Shown piece after piece: positions 24,803-32,085 of a stretch of 43,589 bases of DNA. This DNA comes from an uncultured Neglectibacter sp. Lineage in GTDB: Bacteria; Bacillota; Clostridia; Oscillospirales; Acutalibacteraceae. The stretch covers positions 1-43,589 of the forward strand of contig CANSKS010000021.1 of assembly GCA_947647615.1 (NCBI GenBank), in the 5' to 3' direction. Under the pieces are notes generated by a model. It made no database searches and had not been told where the DNA came from. It saw only the letters and a list, made by a program, of their open reading frames with translations. Both the position numbers and the translations under genes were made by a program. The first letter of the stretch is position 1; the number at the start of each line of letters is the position of its first letter.

Positions 24803-25507
24803 ATGAAGACGGATGCTAAAAGAAAGATGCTGCCGGTTTTGATCATCCTATTATTTGTTGTACCAATAGCTGTTGGCTTTGGGATTTACCGCGTTGGTAA
24901 AAACATAGGAACTGGTGCAGGCATTGTTGCAGGAAAAGCCGTAGGCTCTTTTGAAGGTGTAACAAGCGGGCTAGCAAAAGGAAGCAGCGATGGGAAAGAA
25001 AAAGGGTTGAGTGCAGATGATACGCAGGCTGTCATAAAAGAAATGAAAGCATCTGGAAAATTTCGGGTTCTGCGGGCCGATCTAAAGCTAGATAATCTCC
25101 ATACCATAGGGGAAGATTATGTGGCACTGTATAAAGAAGATGGGTATGCAATCTATACGGTAGATTTGCAGGAGGCTGTGATAACAGTCAATGAGGATGG
25201 ATCTGGCATCGTTATTACTGTGCCGGAACCGGAGGTGCAGCTTAACTGGAATGCGGAAAGCTTAAAAGAACTGGCCCACTATCAAAAGTACTCTTTTACT
25301 GGGAGCGCAGAAGAGGGTCTGCAAGCTTTCAAGAATTCCTTTATGAAAACAGATGAAGAAGTATGGAAGCGACTGGGAAATTATGAAACTCTAATGGAAC
25401 AGGCTAGGGATTCTGCAAAAAAGCAGATACAGGCGCTGGCAGTTTCTGTGCGGAGTACACCCGGAACTGTGGAGATTCAATTTAAGGGTGAAGGAGGAGA
25501 AAAATAA
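24803..25507 (+). CDS. Single-pass membrane protein, envelope operon second gene
   Basis: The 234-residue protein has one N-terminal membrane helix (about residues 9-30). A Gly/Ala/Lys-rich segment follows (IGTGAGIVAGKAVGSFEGV, about 34-52), reminiscent of a flexible or amphipathic stretch. Then comes an extracytoplasmic domain with YAIYTVDLQEAVITVNEDGS and a C-terminal helix. The domain's layout resembles that of its downstream neighbour, which I compare to DUF4230, so the two are likely paralogous partners. GAGGAGG lies 8 nt upstream. Its stop overlaps the next start codon (TAATG). Function unknown. Confidence 0.75.
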   Translation: MKTDAKRKMLPVLIILLFVVPIAVGFGIYRVGKNIGTGAGIVAGKAVGSFEGVTSGLAKGSSDGKEKGLSADDTQAVIKEMKASGKFRVLRADLKLDNLHTIGEDYVALYKEDGYAIYTVDLQEAVITVNEDGSGIVITVPEPEVQLNWNAESLKELAHYQKYSFTGSAEEGLQAFKNSFMKTDEEVWKRLGNYETLMEQARDSAKKQIQALAVSVRSTPGTVEIQFKGEGGEK

Positions 25508-26286
25508 TGGGCCAAAAGGAATTGGACAAGCAGGATTCCACACAAGAACTCCGGGAAGAAGAGGCGCAGGAAACAAGATCTCCGAGGCAGATAAGGAAAT
25601 TCCTTACCTGGAAGATTGGCATCCCTGCTATCATAATTGGTTTAGTGGGGATAGTTGGTTTTTATTTCTTGAAAACTGGAATTAAGGATGCATATGCTTC
25701 GGCCTTTGAACAGGAAGTGGAAAATACATACCAGCGGTTTTATGACACTGCTTATGAAAACGCGGAGAAAAATTATCATGTATCCAACCAAGTAACCATT
25801 GAGATTGGTCGTGTACAGGAGATAGCCAAGTTGGAGGTGCTGGTAGTACCCGCTACAGAGTATGTGATTAGAAAGGCTGAGGATAATTCCCAGAATATGG
25901 AATCCTGGATACGGGTAAAAGGGGAAGGAGTATTCACTGTCGACTTGTCTATCGGCGAGTATATTGTGGATGCAGAGCATAAAACAGTGCTGGCTCGTGT
26001 CCCTGTGCCTGTGCTTAGTGACTGTAGAATCGATAACGAAAACGGTGTAGAGATTATGCATTTTAGTAATGATATCTGGAATGATGATTTTCATACTGGG
26101 GAAAAACTGGCCCAAGACCAAATTGCTCAAGGGCAGGCTAAGATTCGCAATTCGATTTTGGGAGACCGGGAATATAATAGCGCAGCCAAGGAATTTGCTG
26201 AACGGCTGATCATTCAACAAATTAAGGAATTCAATCCGGAAACCCCTGACTTAACTGTAGAAGTAGAGTTTCTCACAGGCGAATAA
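25507..26286 (+). CDS. Single-pass membrane protein with DUF4230-like domain
   Basis: The 259-residue protein has a charged cytoplasmic N-terminus, one membrane helix (about residues 37-57) and an extracytoplasmic domain. The pattern VKGEGVFTVDLSIGEYIVDA followed by VLARVPVPVLSDCRID, then a helical part rich in Gln/Ala (EKLAQDQIAQGQAKI) and a final helix, resembles DUF4230 proteins, whose role is unknown. GGAGG lies 8 nt before the ATG, which overlaps the preceding stop. It is the last gene of the three-gene operon. The DUF assignment is from memory of the family pattern only. Confidence 0.7.
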   Translation: MGQKELDKQDSTQELREEEAQETRSPRQIRKFLTWKIGIPAIIIGLVGIVGFYFLKTGIKDAYASAFEQEVENTYQRFYDTAYENAEKNYHVSNQVTIEIGRVQEIAKLEVLVVPATEYVIRKAEDNSQNMESWIRVKGEGVFTVDLSIGEYIVDAEHKTVLARVPVPVLSDCRIDNENGVEIMHFSNDIWNDDFHTGEKLAQDQIAQGQAKIRNSILGDREYNSAAKEFAERLIIQQIKEFNPETPDLTVEVEFLTGE

Positions 26287-26527
26287 GTAACTACAAATCA
26301 ATTGGATTATAGGGAGTCCTTGTTTGGTAAAGTAGCTTCTGCATGTGTTTTTGGGGGTGGGCGTGTGGAACTTTTTTGCACCTGCCCCCAGTTCAACTTG
26401 TGGTAGTTTTTCTGGCTGCGAATTCAGGCTTTCTCAACTGTTACATGGCCATAAGCTCGGGGAAGGCCCTTGGCAATTTTGGGTTTTGGCGCTGCTGTTT
26501 CCCATAGGCTCCAACTCCTCGCAAAAT

Positions 26528-26560
26528 AAAAGGACACTGGCAAAACCCGGTGTCCTTTTT
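26528..26560. terminator. Bidirectional terminator
   Basis: A 13-bp stem AAAAGGACACTGG/CCGGTGTCCTTTT with loop CAAAAC, flanked by T on the plus strand and A/T-rich on the minus. It separates the envelope operon from the convergent glycosidase gene. The 26287-26527 stretch before it has a G/C-rich imperfect hairpin near 26354-26390 and no gene. Confidence 0.85.
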
Positions 26561-26584
26561 ATGAAAATGCTACAGATTCTAAAA

Positions 26585-27526
26585 TTATTTCAGCGCTTCA
26601 TTCAGTGCTTTCATTTGCCGGCGGTACGCTTCCGGGATGCCGCCGTTTCGCTCCAGCGGCGCGTCCCAGGTAATTACGCCGCCCTTTGCTAAAATTAGTT
26701 TGCTGTACCCAATTACTAGTTCATCTGGGAAACGGGGCTGGCCTGCGCTCCATGTCTTTCCAAGGTAGGAGAGGATGTGGAGCTTTTTCCCATGGAGGTT
26801 ATCCAAATCCTCTTGGGAAGGGATGGGAAGCTGTTCCCCAACCTCTCCGCTCGTATAATCGTCACTTTGGCTTTGAATTAGGAAGGGAGTCTCCAACCCC
26901 CGGTTAAAGCCGATGACAGCATCGGGGTTTCCGGCCCTGGCCGCCGCCGCAAAGCTCGTAAAGTTTGGCTCATCCGAGAATAGGTACATATCTTCCGGAT
27001 AGTAACACCCGTCAAACCACCAGCCTTTCACCTTTTTACCCCAGCGCAGCGACCATTCTCGTATAACCGCTTCCCACTTTTTTTGGAATGAAATTAGGCG
27101 CTGATGTTTATTTGGGGCCAACTTATCGTTGTTGACCCATTCCAACTTTTCAACAGCTTCCAAATCGTGCTCTGGTGCACCAGAAGGAAGGTAAGCCCAC
27201 AAATCAATGCCATATGGTTCTAAAGATACTGCGATATCGTGAATTAAGTCCCGGCGGGCACATTTGCTGGGGACAATGCCGGTTAATTCATCGTAAACTG
27301 CGTTGGGGGCATTATAGTGCCCGGAATTCTGCCCGATGGTAATGCAGAAATAATCGGCTCCAACTTCATGAAGATGCTTTGCAAGAAGCTCTGTGTCAAA
27401 GGCGTCAATCCGCCGGTTCCAGTCTTCGGCACTGCAAAAATCACCTGCTCCATCTCCTGCTGGGACAGGTAGGTAGTGGGTGAACATTCCCCAACGTTTT
27501 CCGGTAAACCAATCTTGTCTGTTCAT
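26585..27526 (-). CDS. Alpha-L-fucosidase-like (GH29-type) glycosidase
   Basis: The 313-residue protein resembles the catalytic barrel of GH29 enzymes. It starts with WFTGKRWGMFTHYLP, then ADYFCITIGQNSGHYNAPN where fucosidases carry the substrate-binding His region. It has VKGWWFDGCYYPEDMY, whose Asp (near residue 170) aligns with the GH29 nucleophile. It lacks a signal peptide and the C-terminal beta-sandwich, so it is shorter than usual (about 400-500) and probably intracellular. GGAGG lies 6 nt before the ATG at 27526. No transporter or sugar-pathway genes adjoin it. The activity is a family-level inference; relatives of this short kind are mostly uncharacterised. Confidence 0.65.
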   Translation of the reverse strand: MNRQDWFTGKRWGMFTHYLPVPAGDGAGDFCSAEDWNRRIDAFDTELLAKHLHEVGADYFCITIGQNSGHYNAPNAVYDELTGIVPSKCARRDLIHDIAVSLEPYGIDLWAYLPSGAPEHDLEAVEKLEWVNNDKLAPNKHQRLISFQKKWEAVIREWSLRWGKKVKGWWFDGCYYPEDMYLFSDEPNFTSFAAAARAGNPDAVIGFNRGLETPFLIQSQSDDYTSGEVGEQLPIPSQEDLDNLHGKKLHILSYLGKTWSAGQPRFPDELVIGYSKLILAKGGVITWDAPLERNGGIPEAYRRQMKALNEALK

Positions 27527-27751
27527 AATCTGCCTCCATTTATTTCATATTCCCATCATAACTCTGCTGCCGTTTTGGCAGCACTTTTGAATGCCGGCGG
27601 CCGAAAACTCCTCCACAGAGGCATCAGGACTTCTGGCGTCGATAACAAAATTAATATATACATCATTGTAGGCTTTGTCAAGGGCTTCTGGTTTTTGGGA
27701 GTTCTTAACTGTGTATGTGATCTAATAAAGAAAGACAAGCAAAGAAAAAGG

Positions 27752-27882
27752 TAGCGAATAGGGACGATCTGTAATGCGGTAAAGTCGCTTAGACCAAACC
27801 GGGAGGCAGGCGTCACCTATTCGCTATGATAAGATAACACAAAATCACAATGTCCACCTCGAGAACCACCATGAAGGTGGAC
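27752..27882 (-). other. Structured intergenic stretch with two inverted repeats
   Basis: In the 27527-27989 gap I see an 11-bp perfect inverted repeat TAGCGAATAGG (27752-27762) / CCTATTCGCTA (27816-27826), followed on the minus strand by CCTTTTTCTTTG. An 8-bp stem GTCCACCT/AGGTGGAC lies at 27852-27859 with 27875-27882. The first may terminate the MATE transcript despite its 53-nt loop, or may be a remnant of a small mobile repeat. No gene is recognisable here. Confidence 0.4.
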
Positions 27883-27989
27883 GGGAAAGTCACTTCATCC
27901 CCAAGTTGTACATTTAGAGAACGTTGAACACTCTGTACTGCATTGCCGTTGATGGTTGTATTGGATTTTGCTGCAGAAAAGTAAGAGGT

Positions 27990-29414
27990 CTATTTTGCAA
28001 AAAGGTTTTTTCCAGTGGGTTGGGAGATTCCTAGCATGCGGTAGGTATAAGTGATCACCACCGCGCAGATCAGGAAGGTCAGCACATCGGATACGGGCAT
28101 GGAATACAGCACTCCGTCCAGCCCGAACCAAATGGGCAGCAGCAGTGCGAACCCCACGCCGAATACCACCTCCCGCACCAGGGAAATAACCGTTGATGCG
28201 AATGCCTTGCCCAGAGATTGCAGATAGATGAACGTCCCCTTGTTTATGGTGGCCAGCATTGTCATGCACAGATAAATCCGGAAACACTTAATCGCGTATT
28301 GGGTGTAATAGACACTCTCGTTGGCTGCGCCGAATATGCCGATGAGCTGCCGGGGGAACAACTCCACAATGAGCAACGCTGCAGCTCCTACAAGGGCCTC
28401 TGCCCCCAACAGGCGAGTGAACAGGGCTTTGGCCCTGTCTTTCCTCTCTGCTCCGATGTTATATCCCACTATCGGAATGCATCCCGCCGCCAGCCCTACG
28501 GCAATGGAGATGACAATCTGAAAGAATTTCATGACAATTCCCAGCACGGCCATGGGGATCTGGGTATACTGTTCCTGGCCGAAGATGGAGTCAAGGGCGC
28601 TGTATTTCAGGGTCATATTCTGGATCGCCGCCATAGCCATGACCAGGGAAATTTGGGAAAGAAAACTGCATATCCCCAGTGGGATGTATTTTTTTACCAG
28701 CTTTCTATGAATACGGAAGCTTTGCCTTCTCAACTTGACGGCTTTCATATGGCAGAGGTACCAGACGGCTAAACTTGCTGTCAGTACCTGACCCAAAACG
28801 GTAGCTGCCGCTGCTCCCATCATGCCCCAGCGGAACAAGAAAATAAACACCGGATCCAGTACAATGTTGACCGCGGCTCCGGCTAGTGTGGAGGCCATAG
28901 CGAATTTTGGACTGCCGTCAGAGCGGATAATAGGATTCATAGCCTGGCCGAACATATAAAAGGGTACGCCCAGGGAGATGTAGAAGAAATACTCTTTTGC
29001 CTGCCGGAAGGTTTCAGGGTTAACCCTACCGCCAAACAAGGTCAAAATTTGCTCGCTGAATATAAGGTATCCCGTCATCAGCAGTATTCCTGCGGCAGTA
29101 CAGAGCAGTACTGCACTGCCAATGCTCTTGTGGGCGGCATCCTGGTCCCCTGCGCCCAGACTGATGCTCACAAAGGCGCAGCAGCCGTCGCCAAACATGA
29201 CAGCAATAGCCAGGGCCACGACAGTCAAAGGGAAAACTACCGTGTTGGCGGCGTTGCCCTGGGAACCCAGATAATCGGCGTTGGCAATGAAAACCTGGTC
29301 TACAATGTTGTACAGGGCTGCCACCAGTAGAGAGATGACGCAAGGCACGGCGTACTTGCCCATGAGCCTGCCCACCGGCTCGGTTTCGAGAAACGTGTTT
29401 GACTTGTTGTCCAT
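27990..29414 (-). CDS. MATE-family multidrug efflux transporter
   Basis: The 474-residue protein has the twelve hydrophobic segments and two-fold layout of MATE exporters, which expel cationic drugs or metabolites using a Na+ or H+ gradient. The N-terminal half has PVGRLMGKYAVPCVISLLV and ALYNIVDQVFIA, the family hallmark. GSQGNAANTVVFPL and ADYNYMIG-like second-half equivalents (GLAAGCIPIVGYNIGA) follow. I start at the ATG at 29414, where AGGAGG lies 9 nt upstream; the frame is open 29 codons further through the leader terminator. It is divergent from the marR-ABC operon, sharing its control region. Confidence 0.92.
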   Translation of the reverse strand: MDNKSNTFLETEPVGRLMGKYAVPCVISLLVAALYNIVDQVFIANADYLGSQGNAANTVVFPLTVVALAIAVMFGDGCCAFVSISLGAGDQDAAHKSIGSAVLLCTAAGILLMTGYLIFSEQILTLFGGRVNPETFRQAKEYFFYISLGVPFYMFGQAMNPIIRSDGSPKFAMASTLAGAAVNIVLDPVFIFLFRWGMMGAAAATVLGQVLTASLAVWYLCHMKAVKLRRQSFRIHRKLVKKYIPLGICSFLSQISLVMAMAAIQNMTLKYSALDSIFGQEQYTQIPMAVLGIVMKFFQIVISIAVGLAAGCIPIVGYNIGAERKDRAKALFTRLLGAEALVGAAALLIVELFPRQLIGIFGAANESVYYTQYAIKCFRIYLCMTMLATINKGTFIYLQSLGKAFASTVISLVREVVFGVGFALLLPIWFGLDGVLYSMPVSDVLTFLICAVVITYTYRMLGISQPTGKNLFAK

Positions 29415-29491
29415 AATAAAAAACCTCCTGATAATCCAGAAAGCTGGACTTACGCTCTTTGGCCGCACACTTTCTATAGACATAATAGGAC

Positions 29492-29544
29492 AAAAAAGCA
29501 ACGTGCAGCTTTCAACCGGAATTACGCGGTGACGCTACACGTTG
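29492..29544 (-). terminator. Intrinsic terminator in the MATE leader
   Basis: On the minus strand an 11-bp stem CAACGTGTAGC/GCTGCACGTTG (29544-29534 with 29509-29499, one G-T pair) encloses an inner ACCG/CGGT hairpin. It is followed by CTTTTTTG. It sits between the MATE promoter and the MATE start codon, so it would stop transcription before the gene unless something prevents it. Confidence 0.65.
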
Positions 29545-29552
29545 TGAAATTT

Positions 29553-29582
29553 AGTATAGCAAAAGGAATTAAGGAAAGTCAA
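29553..29582 (-). promoter_or_regulatory. MATE promoter
   Basis: On the minus strand TTGACT (29577-29582), 18-bp spacer, TATACT (29553-29558) preceded by TGC (extended -10). Transcription would begin near 29546, immediately before the leader terminator. Confidence 0.7.
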
Positions 29583-29596
29583 GAAAAAAAATTTAA

Positions 29597-29645
29597 AAGG
29601 TACCTTGATAAATAGGACGCTGAGATTTAATATATTAAGGTACCT
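29597..29645 (+). promoter_or_regulatory. marR promoter flanked by two AGGTACCT operators
   Basis: TTGATA (29605-29610), 17-bp spacer and TAATAT (29628-29633) form the promoter of the marR-ABC operon. The palindrome AAGGTACCTT (29597-29606) overlaps the -35. A second AGGTACCT (29638-29645) lies just past the -10. Their centres are exactly 40 bp apart, about four helical turns. Two dimers of the MarR protein could bind on one face and repress their own promoter. Confidence 0.65.
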
Positions 29646-29671
29646 AATATAAATTGAGAGGAGCTCTATGT

Positions 29672-30340
29672 ATGAGACATGATGAAAACTATGAAAAGCA
29701 CATAGCTTGGCGCAGGGCGCACTATGAACAGGAGGACACAAATGGAAAGCTGGTCATCAACTTGAGGGATTTGGGCCATGCTTTGCGGGCCTTGTCAGAG
29801 GGACGGGGCAGCCAGAAGCGCATTTTAATTTTGCTCTTGGAGACCGGATCCATCACTCAGCGAGAGCTTACCCAGCGTCTTGGCATCCAGCCAGGCTCTG
29901 CCAGCGAAGTGATTGCCAAGCTGGAAAATGCGGGGCTTGTGACACGCAGAGAAAGCGAAGCCGACCACCGTACTGCCGATATTGCTCTGACAGAGGAGGG
30001 AAAAAAGCATGCGGAGGAATCCAAGGCTAAGCGGACAGAGCAGCACGGGGAGATGTTCTCCATCCTGTCGGAGAACGAAAGGGCCCAGTTACTCACCCTG
30101 TTGGAGAAAGTGAATCGGGACTGGGAGAAGCGTTTCGCAGACAGGTGGTGGGAACCCCTCCACGGTCACGGAGAAAGGGGCCGCAACCCCCACGCGGAGA
30201 TGGAAGGGCGTCATCCCCACGGAGAAGGTGAAGGCCGCCTCCAAGGGGAGGAGAGAAGAAGGCACTCCTGCAACTATGACTGTGCAAACTGCCCTGCCCC
30301 CTGCGGTAAGGGCAGGGCGCTTCGGGAAAGTGATAGGTAG
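29672..30340 (+). CDS. MarR-family regulator with His/Cys-rich tail
   Basis: The 222-residue protein has a winged-helix MarR core (about residues 30-150): RILILLLETGSITQRELTQRLG, then a recognition helix in PGSASEVIAKLENAGLVTRR and wing ESEADHRTADIALTEEG. The C-terminal 60 residues form a tail with six histidines (HGHGERG, RHPHGEGEG) and a CX3CX2CX3C cluster (CNYDCANCPAPC), likely metal-binding. The ATG at 29672 has AGAGGAG at good spacing; a TTG at 29654 is the upstream alternative. The first ABC gene starts 6 nt after its stop. It probably represses itself and the two exporter genes. Confidence 0.9.
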   Translation: MRHDENYEKHIAWRRAHYEQEDTNGKLVINLRDLGHALRALSEGRGSQKRILILLLETGSITQRELTQRLGIQPGSASEVIAKLENAGLVTRRESEADHRTADIALTEEGKKHAEESKAKRTEQHGEMFSILSENERAQLLTLLEKVNRDWEKRFADRWWEPLHGHGERGRNPHAEMEGRHPHGEGEGRLQGEERRRHSCNYDCANCPAPCGKGRALRESDR

Positions 30341-30345
30341 CCATT

Positions 30346-32085
30346 ATGTGGAAATATATCAGGCCTTTCCTGTTTTACGCAGTGTTGGGTGGACTGTTCA
30401 TGGTGGGCGAAGTGCTGATGGATCTGGTGCAGCCCGGCCTTATGAGCCGCATTATAGATGAAGGCGTGCTGGGGCTGCATACCGGCGGCGCAGGGGACCT
30501 GCGCCTTATCTGGACGCTGGGCCTGCAGATGATAGGGCTGGTGTTGCTGGGGGGATTAAGCGGCTCGTTGTGCAACGTGTTTTCCCACCTGTCCAGCCAG
30601 AGCATCGGCAACGAAATCCGCAAGGATGCCTTCCGCCGGATGATGGCTTTCTCTTTTTCCCAGATGGATAAATTCGGTGCCGGATCCCTGGTGACCCGGG
30701 TGACCAATGACATTACCCAGGTACAGTTATTCGTAGCGGCCTTCTCCCGGGGGCTGATCCGCACCAGCATGCTCACCCTGGGCAGCATTTGCTTTATGTT
30801 CCGGTTGGATGTGGCCTTTGGGTTCATCGTGCTGTGCGCTTTTCCGTTTATTGTGGGGGCGATGGCCCTCTGCCTGTGGCGGGCCATTCCTTTGTTTCCC
30901 AAACTGCAGGCCCAGCTTGACAGCATCAACGCTATCATGCAGGAGGACGTGTCCGGCATCCGCACCATCAAAGCCTGCGTGCGGGAACTGTATGAAAAGG
31001 CCCGTTTCGGCAAGGCAAACGACGCTTTGATCAAAACTCAGCTGCGAGTGTTGGTGATTTTCGCTTTTATGAATCCGGCGGTGAATGCTCTGATGTACTT
31101 GGTCGTGGCAGCGCTGTGTTGGTCTGGTTCGGCCCAGGTGGAGACGGCGAGTGCAAGTCCTGGTGTGGTCATGGCGGCTATTACCTATACTGCCCAGATG
31201 CTCAACGGCGTCTTGATGCTGGTGATGCTGTTCCAGAACATCTCCAAGGGACTGGCCTCCTGGAAACGAGTTAAAGAGGTGCTGGACAGCCAGCCGGAGT
31301 TGGAGGACGGAAGCTTTGCGGGAGACACCCAGGAGCGGGGCTCGGTAGAATTCCGGGACGTAAGCTTCTGCTATCCCGGCTCAAAGCGTCCTGTGCTGGA
31401 GCATATCAGCCTGAAGATACGCCCAGGCGAGACGGTGGCAATTATGGGTGCTACGGGTTGTGGCAAGACAAGCCTTGCAAATCTTATTCCCCGCTTTTAT
31501 GACGTGCAGTCCGGCGCGGTGCTGGTAGACGGCGTGGACGTGCGAGATTACAGCCAGCAAGTGCTGCGGTCGAAAATTGCTGTCACTTTGCAAAAAGCCG
31601 AGCTGTTCAGCGTGCCCATCGGGGAAAATATCGCCTGGGGCAGATCCGGAGCCAGTCAGGAAGAGATCCGTCTGGCGGCAGAAATTGCACAGGCGGACGA
31701 CTTCATTTCTGCCCAAGCCGAAGGCTATCACACAGTGGTAGCAGAACGAGGAATGAGTCTTTCCGGTGGGCAGAAGCAGCGGCTTTCCATTGCCCGGGCA
31801 GTAGTGAAGCCCGCGGAAATCCTAATCCTTGACGATTCCACCAGTGCTCTGGACTTGCAGACGGAAGCAAACCTTTACGAAGCCTTGGACAGCGTCCGGA
31901 AAGGAGTTACAAAAATTATCATAGCTCAGCGCATCGCCTCAGTCCGCCGGGCAGACCGCATTGTGGTGTTGGACAAAGGGATCGTAGCGGCGGTGGGCAG
32001 CCATGAAGAGCTGGTGGAATCCTGCGCGATTTACCAGGATATTTGCCGCTCGCAATTGGGAGAGGAGGACGAAAAAATTGCCTGA
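30346..32085 (+). CDS. ABC multidrug exporter, subunit with degenerate ATPase site
   Basis: The 579-residue half-transporter has six membrane helices (about 1-310) and a nucleotide-binding domain (about 335-575). Visible motifs are Walker A GATGCGKTS, signature LSGGQKQRLS and Walker B ILILDDSTSALD. The residue after the Walker B Asp is Asp rather than catalytic Glu, as in the degenerate-site subunit of heterodimeric exporters such as TM287/288 and BmrCD. It lies 6 nt after marR and overlaps its partner's start. Substrates are unknown; drugs or peptides are likely. Confidence 0.92.
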   Translation: MWKYIRPFLFYAVLGGLFMVGEVLMDLVQPGLMSRIIDEGVLGLHTGGAGDLRLIWTLGLQMIGLVLLGGLSGSLCNVFSHLSSQSIGNEIRKDAFRRMMAFSFSQMDKFGAGSLVTRVTNDITQVQLFVAAFSRGLIRTSMLTLGSICFMFRLDVAFGFIVLCAFPFIVGAMALCLWRAIPLFPKLQAQLDSINAIMQEDVSGIRTIKACVRELYEKARFGKANDALIKTQLRVLVIFAFMNPAVNALMYLVVAALCWSGSAQVETASASPGVVMAAITYTAQMLNGVLMLVMLFQNISKGLASWKRVKEVLDSQPELEDGSFAGDTQERGSVEFRDVSFCYPGSKRPVLEHISLKIRPGETVAIMGATGCGKTSLANLIPRFYDVQSGAVLVDGVDVRDYSQQVLRSKIAVTLQKAELFSVPIGENIAWGRSGASQEEIRLAAEIAQADDFISAQAEGYHTVVAERGMSLSGGQKQRLSIARAVVKPAEILILDDSTSALDLQTEANLYEALDSVRKGVTKIIIAQRIASVRRADRIVVLDKGIVAAVGSHEELVESCAIYQDICRSQLGEEDEKIA

